From contig CALMHV010000326.1 of the NCBI GenBank assembly GCA_937863905.1, positions 1 through 14,161 of the forward strand: DNA of 14,161 bases, read 5' to 3'. This document shows, one piece after another, positions 1 through 4,741 of this stretch. This DNA comes from an uncultured Bacillota bacterium. GTDB taxonomy: Bacteria > Bacillota > Sulfobacillia > UBA995 > UBA9673. The notes beneath the pieces are model-generated. The model saw nothing but the letters and a program-made list of their open reading frames with translations, searched no databases and had not been told where the DNA came from. A program made the translations under genes and the position numbers. Positions within the stretch are counted from its first letter, which is position 1. Every line of letters begins with the position of its first letter.

Positions 1-2
1 CC

Positions 3-815
3 CTACTTCCCCTGGAAAGCCGGAGGCCGCTTCTGCATGAAGGCCATGGCGCCCTCGACGGCGTCCTCGGACTTGGTGACCTCCTCCATCTTCTTGAGTT
101 CCACCTCAAGCCCCCGGTCCGTGCAACTCCGGGAGGTCCCCTCGTGCACGGCCTCCAGGATGAGCCGTTGGGCCACCGGCGCACCCTGCGCCAGCCGCTT
201 GGCAATCTCCAGGGCCTTCGGAAGAACCTCGGCCAGCGGGACGATGAAGTTCACCAAGCCGTGCTTCAGGGCTTCCTGCGCCGGTATCGGGTCGCCGGTC
301 AGCATGTAGTAGAGGGCCGGTGTCTCACCCATGAACCGCGGCAGGCGCTGCGTGCCGCCGTACCCGGGGATGATGGCCAACTTGACCTCCGGTTGCCCAA
401 GCTCAGCATCGTCGGCCATAACCCGCAGGTGGAAGCACATCGCCATCTCCGTGCCGCCGCCAAAGGCCGACCCGTTGAGGGCCAGAATGGTCACCTTCGG
501 GAACCGCTCGATCCGGGTGAGAAGCTTCTGCCCCCGGGCGATGAACTCGCCGGTCGTGCCTGAACTCCAGGCCTGGCCGAACTCGGAGATGTCGGCGCCG
601 CCGCAGAACATCTTGCGACTCCTGGTCCGAATGTCCTCTCCCGAAACTAAGACCATGACCCGCGCCTCGGGCGACTTCTCAACCTCGTCGAGAACCCCCT
701 TGAGTTCCGTGAGAAGGGCCTGGCTCAGCGCGTTCACCGGGGGACGGCTCATGGTCACCAGGGCCACGCCGTCCTCGTACTTCACCATGAAGAACTCGTA
801 CTTGCCCACCGCCAT
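3..815 (-). CDS. Enoyl-CoA hydratase/isomerase (crotonase family)
   Basis: A 270-residue crotonase-fold protein, predicted to add water across the 2,3-double bond of enoyl-CoA esters, the second step of beta-oxidation, in the cytosol. The oxyanion-hole segment CGGADI is at residues 71-76 and the NGSAFGGGTE motif at 114-123. Both glutamates used by true hydratases are present, E123 and E143 (in GQPEVKL), 20 residues apart as in the rat mitochondrial enzyme, so hydratase activity is more likely than a pure isomerase. The loop before CGGADI (GEDIRTRSRKMF, 59-70) is longer and more basic than usual. The start is the ATG at 815, behind a GGAAAGGGG ribosome site; the methionine at residue 10 has no such site. 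It lies 24 bases after the SDR gene and is probably co-transcribed with it. The stop is inside the window, so the gene is complete. Confidence 0.93.
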   Translation of the reverse strand: MAVGKYEFFMVKYEDGVALVTMSRPPVNALSQALLTELKGVLDEVEKSPEARVMVLVSGEDIRTRSRKMFCGGADISEFGQAWSSGTTGEFIARGQKLLTRIERFPKVTILALNGSAFGGGTEMAMCFHLRVMADDAELGQPEVKLAIIPGYGGTQRLPRFMGETPALYYMLTGDPIPAQEALKHGLVNFIVPLAEVLPKALEIAKRLAQGAPVAQRLILEAVHEGTSRSCTDRGLEVELKKMEEVTKSEDAVEGAMAFMQKRPPAFQGK

Positions 816-839
816 ACCCCTTTCCGATGAAGGCTCCGG

Positions 840-1598
840 CTAGAACGTGAAGAGCGTGATGCCGGCCGAAAGGTCCAGGGCCACGCCCGTGATGTAGCGG
901 GCCTTCTCCGAGCATAGGAAGACGACGGCCCAAGCGATGTCGGCCGGCTCGCCCTCTTTCTTGAAGATGATGCGCTTCCTGATCCGCTCCTTCATGTCGT
1001 CCCGCATGAACTGGAACATCTCGGTGGCGATGATGCCGGGAAAGACGACGTTGGCGGTGATGTTGTAGCGTCCCTGTTCGAGGGCGACGGTCTTCATGAG
1101 CCCCAGCAAGGCCGACTTCGTGGCCGAGTAGCCGGCCTGGCCGAAGCCGCCGAGCACGCCGGCGACCGACGAGATGCTGACGATGCGCCCCCACTGCTCC
1201 GACTGCATCGTCGGCAGGGCTCCTCGCACGCAGTTGAAGACACCGGTGAGGTTGACCCGGAGGTCCCTCTCCCAGCGGCCCTGGTCCATGATCTCTATCT
1301 TGGAGACGTTGTCGAGGACGGCCGCGCTGTTGACCAACACGGTCACCGGGCCGAGTTCCGCGCTGAGCTTGGCGAAGGAGGCGTTCACCGCCTCGTGGTC
1401 GCCGACGTCGCAGTGGAGGCCGAAAGCCTTGACGCCCATGGCTTCGATCTCCTTGGCCGTCTGGGCCAGGCCCTCGTCGAAGATGTCGAGGAGACCCACG
1501 TTCGCGCCCTCCCGGGCAAACTCAAGGGCGATGGCCTTGCCGATGCCGCGGGCGCCGCCGGTCACGGCGACCACCCTGTTCTTGAGGCCAAGATCCAT
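840..1598 (-). CDS. SDR-family dehydrogenase, probable 3-hydroxyacyl-CoA dehydrogenase
   Basis: A 252-residue classical short-chain dehydrogenase/reductase. The nucleotide-binding glycine motif TGGARGIG is at 13-20. D38 ends the second beta strand and favours NAD over NADP. D64, NSAA (90-93), N116, S144, Y157 and K161 complete the family motifs and the Asn-Ser-Tyr-Lys catalytic tetrad, so the enzyme should be active. Between an enoyl-CoA hydratase gene and an acyl-CoA dehydrogenase gene, the most economical role is oxidation of 3-hydroxyacyl-CoA to 3-ketoacyl-CoA, because no HAD/FadB-type dehydrogenase is present. A FabG-like reductase or another alcohol dehydrogenase is possible. The ATG at 1598 follows a very strong GGAGGAGGTG site with 8-base spacing. 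The gene begins 50 bases after the MBL stop, and repeats in that gap may carry a promoter. Confidence 0.92.
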   Translation of the reverse strand: MDLGLKNRVVAVTGGARGIGKAIALEFAREGANVGLLDIFDEGLAQTAKEIEAMGVKAFGLHCDVGDHEAVNASFAKLSAELGPVTVLVNSAAVLDNVSKIEIMDQGRWERDLRVNLTGVFNCVRGALPTMQSEQWGRIVSISSVAGVLGGFGQAGYSATKSALLGLMKTVALEQGRYNITANVVFPGIIATEMFQFMRDDMKERIRKRIIFKKEGEPADIAWAVVFLCSEKARYITGVALDLSAGITLFTF

Positions 1599-1624
1599 TG
1601 TGTGTGCACCTCCTCCCCCGCAAA

Positions 1625-1636
1625 GCTAAGATCATC
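1625..1636 (-). promoter_or_regulatory. 12-base element upstream of the SDR gene, shared with the dehydrogenase leader
   Basis: Read on the minus strand this is GATGATCTTAGC, ending 26 bases before the SDR ATG. Nearly the same 12-mer, GATAATCTTAGC (11 of 12), occurs on the same strand upstream of the acyl-CoA dehydrogenase gene at 4072-4083. GATAAT/GATGAT could be -10 hexamers, but I see no convincing -35 box at either place. It may equally be a small operator or chance. Confidence 0.25.
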
Positions 1637-1637
1637 T

Positions 1638-1671
1638 ATCCGAAAAGGCTACGACCGTCGATCCGAAAAGG
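1638..1671 (-). repeat. Pair of 11-base direct repeats across the MBL stop codon
   Basis: CCTTTTCGGAT (minus-strand reading) occurs at 1661-1671 and again at 1638-1648, with a 23-base period, close to two helical turns. The first copy encodes part of the extreme C terminus of the MBL protein; the second begins right after its TAG stop, upstream of the SDR gene. The spacing on one face of the helix would suit a dimeric regulator; a slippage duplication that extended the reading-frame end is the alternative. Confidence 0.35.
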
Positions 1672-2686
1672 TATCGCTCCGCCGGTCCCCTTCACCGTGC
1701 CGGCACTCGACCCTTCCGTCAGTCTCCAGAAGGTCGAGGTGGCCCAGAACCTCGGAGAGGGCCAAGAACTGCCCGATGCTCTGGTCCTGTTTGGGAAAGA
1801 GAGCTCGGGCCAGCCCGAAGGCCGTGGACGGCCCCTTCTCCCGGAGGACCTTGGCGATGGCGTCCTTCCGGCGCTCGTAGTGCCGCATCCGTCGGGCGAT
1901 GAGTTCGCGGTGCCCCGTGAAGGGCTCGCCGTGGCCGGGAAAGACCTCCCGGACGTCGAGGGCCTCGATCTTGCGCAGGGCCCGGATGTAGATCTCCAGG
2001 CTGCGGACGCGGACGAGTCGCGGGGCGGCGCCGGCCCCCGGACCCGCCTCCGTGAACTCCATGATGGCGTTCGATGAGATGTGCGGCAGGAGGTGGTCGC
2101 CGCTCAGGAGGCATCGGCTACCCGGGTCGTAGTAGCAGAGCGAGCCGGGCGAGTGACCCGGGGTGGAGATGGCCCGCCAGACCACCCCGCCGCCGGTGAC
2201 GAGGTCCCCGTCCTCCAGGGTCTTGTCCGCCTTCACCGTGGCCGCCAACCTGTCCGTCGAGGCCCACTGCCGGAGGAGGTCCCGGCCGAACGCCTCAGGC
2301 GCTCCCGCCTGCACGAGAAGGCCCTCCAAAGCCTCCTTCTCCCCGGCCTTGCCCTGGTGGAGCTTTCCGGCCAGGCGGGGCACGGCCTCAGCGTGGGCCA
2401 CGACCGGCGCCCCGGAGAGGCGGGCAACCTCGTCGGCCAGACCGTAGTGGTCGATGTGGGGATGGGTGAGCCAGATGGCCTCGATGTCTGGAAACCCGAG
2501 GCCCAGCCCGGCCAACCCGCGCTCCAGAGCCTCCCGCGCCGATGGGGTGCTCGGGCCGGTGTCCACCAGGACCAGGGGCGAGCCCAAGAGCACGTAGCAG
2601 TTCACCGGTCCGACGGGAAAGGGCGTGGGAACGACCAGGCGACGGATGTCCGGCACGGGCGCCGCGGGCAGGGACGTCTCGGACAA
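1649..2686 (-). CDS. Metallo-beta-lactamase-fold hydrolase with C-terminal winged helix (LACTB2-like)
   Basis: A 345-residue MBL-fold hydrolase. The zinc-binding THPHIDH motif gives H75, H77, D79 and H80; further ligands are H178 (TPGHSPG), D197 (SGDHL) and H252 (PGHGEP), so the two-metal site is complete. After the hydrolase domain, about residues 265-330 form a helix-rich winged-helix-like segment typical of the LACTB2/BLACT_WH group. Relatives include thioester hydrolases, lactonases and ribonucleases. Inside an acyl-CoA oxidation arm, hydrolysis of a CoA thioester or lactone intermediate is the natural guess, but nothing in the sequence proves it. The start is the TTG at 2686, seven bases after a GGAGG. 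The frame stays open upstream to 3043, but that part lies inside the dehydrogenase gene and reads as unrelated Arg/Pro-rich sequence. The charged tail after about residue 330 overlaps the direct-repeat pair. Confidence 0.88.
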   Translation of the reverse strand: MSETSLPAAPVPDIRRLVVPTPFPVGPVNCYVLLGSPLVLVDTGPSTPSAREALERGLAGLGLGFPDIEAIWLTHPHIDHYGLADEVARLSGAPVVAHAEAVPRLAGKLHQGKAGEKEALEGLLVQAGAPEAFGRDLLRQWASTDRLAATVKADKTLEDGDLVTGGGVVWRAISTPGHSPGSLCYYDPGSRCLLSGDHLLPHISSNAIMEFTEAGPGAGAAPRLVRVRSLEIYIRALRKIEALDVREVFPGHGEPFTGHRELIARRMRHYERRKDAIAKVLREKGPSTAFGLARALFPKQDQSIGQFLALSEVLGHLDLLETDGRVECRHGEGDRRSDTFSDRRS

Positions 2687-2693
2687 GGGGCAA

Positions 2694-2698
2694 CCTCC
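2694..2698 (-). promoter_or_regulatory. Ribosome binding site that fixes the TTG start of the MBL gene
   Basis: GGAGG on the minus strand lies seven bases before the TTG at 2686. It is the only good Shine-Dalgarno sequence near the beginning of the recognisable MBL domain, so it decides a 345-residue protein instead of the longer open frame. Confidence 0.75.
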
Positions 2699-2705
2699 GG
2701 GTGGC

Positions 2706-2728
2706 GGCGCGCCCGCCAACGGCGCGCC
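2706..2728 (-). terminator. Intercistronic hairpin 1 (GGCGCGCC arms)
   Basis: Two copies of the 8-base self-complementary GGCGCGCC at 2706-2713 and 2721-2728 can pair around a 7-base loop. The element sits between the acyl-CoA dehydrogenase stop and the MBL ribosome site and forms a tandem with the larger hairpin at 2739-2778. There is no T-tract, so it could be a pause or attenuation structure or an mRNA stability element instead of a simple terminator. Confidence 0.45.
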
Positions 2729-2738
2729 AGGGTCAAAG

Positions 2739-2778
2739 CGGGCCGGGTGGGGCCCCAAGCGCGGCCCCGCCCGGCCCG
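2739..2778 (-). terminator. Intercistronic hairpin 2: 16-base GC arms after acyl-CoA dehydrogenase
   Basis: Positions 2739-2754 and 2763-2778 are inverted copies with one mismatch (2748 against 2769, A:C in the minus-strand transcript) around an 8-base loop. The stem is nearly all G:C and begins 22 bases after the dehydrogenase stop codon. Only a short CTTTG follows it on the transcript, not a true U-run. It could end or reduce transcription into the MBL, SDR and hydratase genes, or protect the dehydrogenase mRNA end so that this first gene is the most expressed. Confidence 0.55.
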
Positions 2779-2799
2779 GCGTGCGTTCTTCGGACGGAC

Positions 2800-3963
2800 T
2801 TAGAAGCTCTTGCCGCCAAGCTTCCTGGAGATGACCAGGCGCTGGATTTCGGCCGTGCCTTCCCAGATCTGATAGATCTTCGAGTCGCGCAGCCACTTCT
2901 CGACGGGGTACTCCTTCATGTACCCGTAGCCGCCGAGGATCTGGATGGCGTCGATGCAGACCTCGACGGCGATGTCGCCGGCGTAGAGCTTCGCCATGCT
3001 CCCCTCGCCCTTGTTGAACGGGGCCTTGACGTTGGACATCCAACCGGCCTTCCAGATGAGGAGGCGAGCCGCCTCGACCTTGATGGCCATGTCGGCGAGC
3101 TTGAAGCCGATACCCTGGTGGGCGATGATGGGCTTCCGGAACTGGACGCGGGTCTTAGCGTAGTCGATGGCGTACTCGAGCGCGGCCCGGGCGATGCCGA
3201 GGGCCGCGGCGCCAACGCCGGGGCGCGTGTACTCAAGCATCTGGAGAGCGCCGAGGGCCGCGATGGCGCCCTCGCCGCCGAGCCGGTTCTCGGCCGGCAC
3301 CCAGCAGTCCTGGAAGATGACCTCGGCCGTATGCGAGGCGCGCACGCCGAGCTTGTGCTCCTTCTTGCCCATGGACATGCCGGCCGTCCCCTTCGGGACG
3401 ATGAAGGCCGCGAGCCCGCCCCAGCCGGCGGCCGGGTCGGTCGTGGCGAAGACCACATGGACGTCGGCGATGCCGCCGTTGGTGATGAAGCACTTCACGC
3501 CGTTGATGAGGTAGCCGCCGTCCTTGGGGACGGCCGTCGTGGAGAGGGATTGCACGTCCGAGCCGGCGTTGGGCTCGGTGAGGCACATGGCGCCAATCTT
3601 GAGGTTGTTCTCATCGCAGAACATCGGGATCCACTTGTCTTTCTGTTCTTCGGTCCCGATGGCCAAGATGCCGGCCGCCGCCAGGCCGGTGCCCAGGATG
3701 CAGGTCTGGATGCCGGCGCAGCCCCAGGCGAGCTCCTCCGACACGATGAACTCGGTGATACGGTCCTCGACGCCGCCGCCGCCATACTTCTCGGGGAAGT
3801 AGAACGAGGTGAGACCCATCTTGGCGGCCTTCTTGACGACGTCCCACGGGAACTCGTCCTTCTCGTCGTACAGAGCAGCCACCGGGCGGATTTCCTTCTC
3901 GGCGAAGTCGTGAGCGAGCCGCTGGAACTGAAGCTGCTCATCGGTTAACGCAAAATCCACCAT
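2800..3963 (-). CDS. Acyl-CoA dehydrogenase (FAD-dependent)
   Basis: A 387-residue acyl-CoA dehydrogenase of normal family length, catalysing FAD-dependent alpha,beta-desaturation of an acyl-CoA and passing electrons to electron-transfer flavoprotein; no etf genes are in the window. The N-terminal helical domain begins with the typical FALTDEQLQ. The middle beta domain carries the signature LTEPNAGSD (128-136). RVQFRKPI (about 272-279) and QILGGYGY (341-348) are the C-terminal family motifs. E368 in IWEGT is at the catalytic-base position of the MCAD/SCAD type, so it is probably active on straight or short-branched acyl-CoAs and not of the isovaleryl type, where the base lies elsewhere. The start is the ATG at 3963, after a GGAGGT with 9-base spacing; an open frame runs upstream to 4125 but shows no family similarity. 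It is the first gene of the leftward arm. Confidence 0.95.
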   Translation of the reverse strand: MVDFALTDEQLQFQRLAHDFAEKEIRPVAALYDEKDEFPWDVVKKAAKMGLTSFYFPEKYGGGGVEDRITEFIVSEELAWGCAGIQTCILGTGLAAAGILAIGTEEQKDKWIPMFCDENNLKIGAMCLTEPNAGSDVQSLSTTAVPKDGGYLINGVKCFITNGGIADVHVVFATTDPAAGWGGLAAFIVPKGTAGMSMGKKEHKLGVRASHTAEVIFQDCWVPAENRLGGEGAIAALGALQMLEYTRPGVGAAALGIARAALEYAIDYAKTRVQFRKPIIAHQGIGFKLADMAIKVEAARLLIWKAGWMSNVKAPFNKGEGSMAKLYAGDIAVEVCIDAIQILGGYGYMKEYPVEKWLRDSKIYQIWEGTAEIQRLVISRKLGGKSF

Positions 3964-4071
3964 GACATTGACACCTCCGTCTTCTGGCGCGACGGTCACG
4001 GGGTCTGAGCTTGCGCGGGGCCCAGTGCGGCGTGACAGGGGGCCTTTCTGGCCCGGCCACGAGACCCGTCG

Positions 4072-4083
4072 GCTAAGATTATC
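4072..4083 (-). promoter_or_regulatory. Possible -10 region / shared 12-base element in the dehydrogenase leader
   Basis: GATAATCTTAGC on the minus strand, about 109 bases before the dehydrogenase ATG. GATAAT matches the TATAAT -10 consensus at five of six positions, but no good -35 hexamer lies 16-18 bases upstream. Its near copy before the SDR gene (1625-1636) makes it worth noting. Confidence 0.3.
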
Positions 4084-4089
4084 GTCGTG

Positions 4090-4151
4090 AGAATATTGGC
4101 TCCGGTCCCTGGGATACCTGCCCAAACCGGGGTCCGGGACAACAATATTCT
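4090..4151. repeat. Inverted 9-base pair with AATATT cores
   Basis: AGAATATTG at 4090-4098 is the exact reverse complement of CAATATTCT at 4143-4151, 53 bases apart, about five helical turns. The right copy abuts the 16-base palindrome. AT-rich blocks like these stand out against the GC-rich background and may be promoter elements of the two arms or flanking contacts of a regulator. Confidence 0.35.
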
Positions 4152-4164
4152 AACAACCGTTAGA
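4149..4164. promoter_or_regulatory. Candidate operator: 16-base perfect inverted repeat
   Basis: TCTAAC-AACC-GTTAGA: six-base arms match perfectly around a four-base spacer. It sits in the middle of the divergent region, 185 bases from the dehydrogenase ATG and 208 bases from the SCP2 ATG. Size and symmetry fit TetR-family regulators, several of which sense acyl- or aryl-CoA and control such clusters. From memory it resembles the AAC/GTT-type operator of Thermus PaaR with one difference. No regulator gene is in the window. Confidence 0.5.
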
Positions 4165-4184
4165 TAGACCCGCATCCGCGCCCT

Positions 4185-4199
4185 GCCGCCCGGGGCGGC
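4185..4199. repeat. Short GC hairpin in the divergent region
   Basis: GCCGCC at 4185-4190 and GGCGGC at 4194-4199 pair around a three-base CGG loop. There is no T-run. Its role is unknown; in DNA this GC-rich its chance frequency is not negligible. Confidence 0.25.
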
Positions 4200-4284
4200 T
4201 CCGGTCCACAACAATCGGGCTCCCCAAATCCCACCATCGCCGACAGGAGACCCCGCCCCTGCTTAGAAGTAAGCCTTCGGATTT

Positions 4285-4317
4285 GTTGCCCGTTCCCGCG
4301 CTCGAAGCCCGGGCAAC
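4285..4317 (+). promoter_or_regulatory. Leader hairpin upstream of the SCP2 gene
   Basis: GTTGCCCG at 4285-4292 pairs with CGGGCAAC at 4310-4317. Inside the 17-base loop TTC (4293-4295) can also pair with GAA (4304-4306). It lies 55 bases before the SCP2 start and leaves the GGGGAGGG ribosome site free. It could be a leader structure or a protein-binding inverted repeat. It matches no riboswitch class I know. Confidence 0.35.
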
Positions 4318-4372
4318 GTGAAATGGACTTCAATCTTACGGCAGACGACAAAAGCCAGAGGGGAGGGACACG

Positions 4373-4693
4373 ATGGCGACGACGGCTGAGATCTTTACCG
4401 AGATGGGGAAGAGGGCGGAGGCCAATCCGGCTAAGCTGGCCGGACTCAACGCTAACTTCCAGTTCGAACTGTCCGGCGATGACGGTGGCACCTATCATGT
4501 GAACGTTGCCAGCGGCAAGGCTGAGATCGGGTCTGGTCCGACAAAGGCCAACGTAACGATCCTGATGAGCTCCGCTGACTTCCAAGCGATGGTCGGTGGA
4601 ACCCTCAACGCGACCCAGGCGTTCATGACCGGCAAGCTCAAGATCCAGGGCGACATGAGCCTGGCCATGAGGCTCCAGACGATCCTGAGCTAG
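4373..4693 (+). CDS. SCP2 sterol-transfer domain protein (lipid / acyl-CoA binding)
   Basis: A 106-residue stand-alone SCP2-like domain, the fold that encloses fatty acyl-CoA, sterols or other lipids in a hydrophobic tunnel. Characteristic features are the amphipathic N-terminal helix (IFTEMGKRAEANP), the FQFELSGDDGG...YHVNVASGKAEI strand pair, the segment ANVTILMSSADFQAMVGG, and the C-terminal FMTGKLKIQGDMSLAMRLQTIL block. There is no signal peptide, so it is cytosolic and non-enzymatic. As the first gene of the right arm, next to racemase and thiolase genes, it probably presents a bulky acyl-CoA to those enzymes, a role analogous to eukaryotic SCP2 with peroxisomal thiolase. That role is inference. 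The ATG at 4373 has a strong GAGGGGAGGG site. Confidence 0.9.
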   Translation: MATTAEIFTEMGKRAEANPAKLAGLNANFQFELSGDDGGTYHVNVASGKAEIGSGPTKANVTILMSSADFQAMVGGTLNATQAFMTGKLKIQGDMSLAMRLQTILS

Positions 4694-4706
4694 CGACCTA
4701 GGCTTT

Positions 4707-4723
4707 CCGGACCTGCTGTCCGG
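4707..4723 (+). repeat. Small hairpin between the SCP2 and racemase-like genes
   Basis: CCGGAC (4707-4712) and GTCCGG (4718-4723) pair around the 5-base loop CTGCT, just after the SCP2 stop and before the G-rich ribosome site of the next gene. There is no T-run. It may stabilise the SCP2 message end and allow higher SCP2 levels; complete termination seems unlikely. Confidence 0.4.
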
Positions 4724-4741
4724 GCGGGGGGATGGGTCGGC

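Larger units (their letters stand above)
4098..4215 (+). repeat. Scattered direct repeats in the divergent region
   Basis: GGCTCCGGTCC occurs at 4098-4108 and 4197-4207, 99 bases apart. ACAACAAT occurs at 4139-4146 and 4208-4215, each time shortly after a GGTCC. The arrangement suggests that an ancestral control segment was partly duplicated, or that there are two similar control modules, one per arm. Confidence 0.35.
3964..4372. other. Divergent intergenic region between the two catabolic arms
   Basis: 409 bases without a supportable gene, between the outward-facing acyl-CoA dehydrogenase and SCP2 genes. It must contain the promoters of both arms. It is locally less GC-rich (4072-4170) and holds a 16-base perfect palindrome (4149-4164), a 9-base inverted pair with AATATT cores (4090-4098 and 4143-4151), direct repeats of 11 bases (4098 and 4197) and 8 bases (4139 and 4208), and hairpins at 4185-4199 and 4285-4317. 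I could not identify a convincing -35/-10 pair on either strand. Open frames crossing it have no recognisable protein character. Confidence 0.8.

Noticed and set aside
2687..3043. Possible 119-residue N-terminal extension of the left-arm MBL protein
   Set aside because: It runs through the hairpins and into the dehydrogenase gene, reads as Arg/Pro-rich non-protein sequence, and the TTG at 2686 has a well-spaced GGAGG.
2542..3948. A 468-codon plus-strand open frame over the acyl-CoA dehydrogenase gene
   Set aside because: Antisense to a gene with clear family signatures; composition (Asp, Gly, Val, His, Leu, Ala) is typical of a shadow frame.
3964..4125. Upstream ATG giving the acyl-CoA dehydrogenase 54 extra residues
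   Set aside because: The extra residues have no family similarity, while the ATG at 3963 has GGAGGT with 9-base spacing and gives the normal family length.
3964..4372. Standard sigma-70-type promoters for both arms
   Set aside because: Individual hexamer-like matches exist (for example GATAAT on the minus strand), but none pairs with an acceptable -35 box at 16-18 bases, so no promoter is called.
4160..4585. A 141-codon minus-strand open frame covering part of the divergent region and SCP2
   Set aside because: Antisense to SCP2, no ribosome site, no domain; not a regulator gene.
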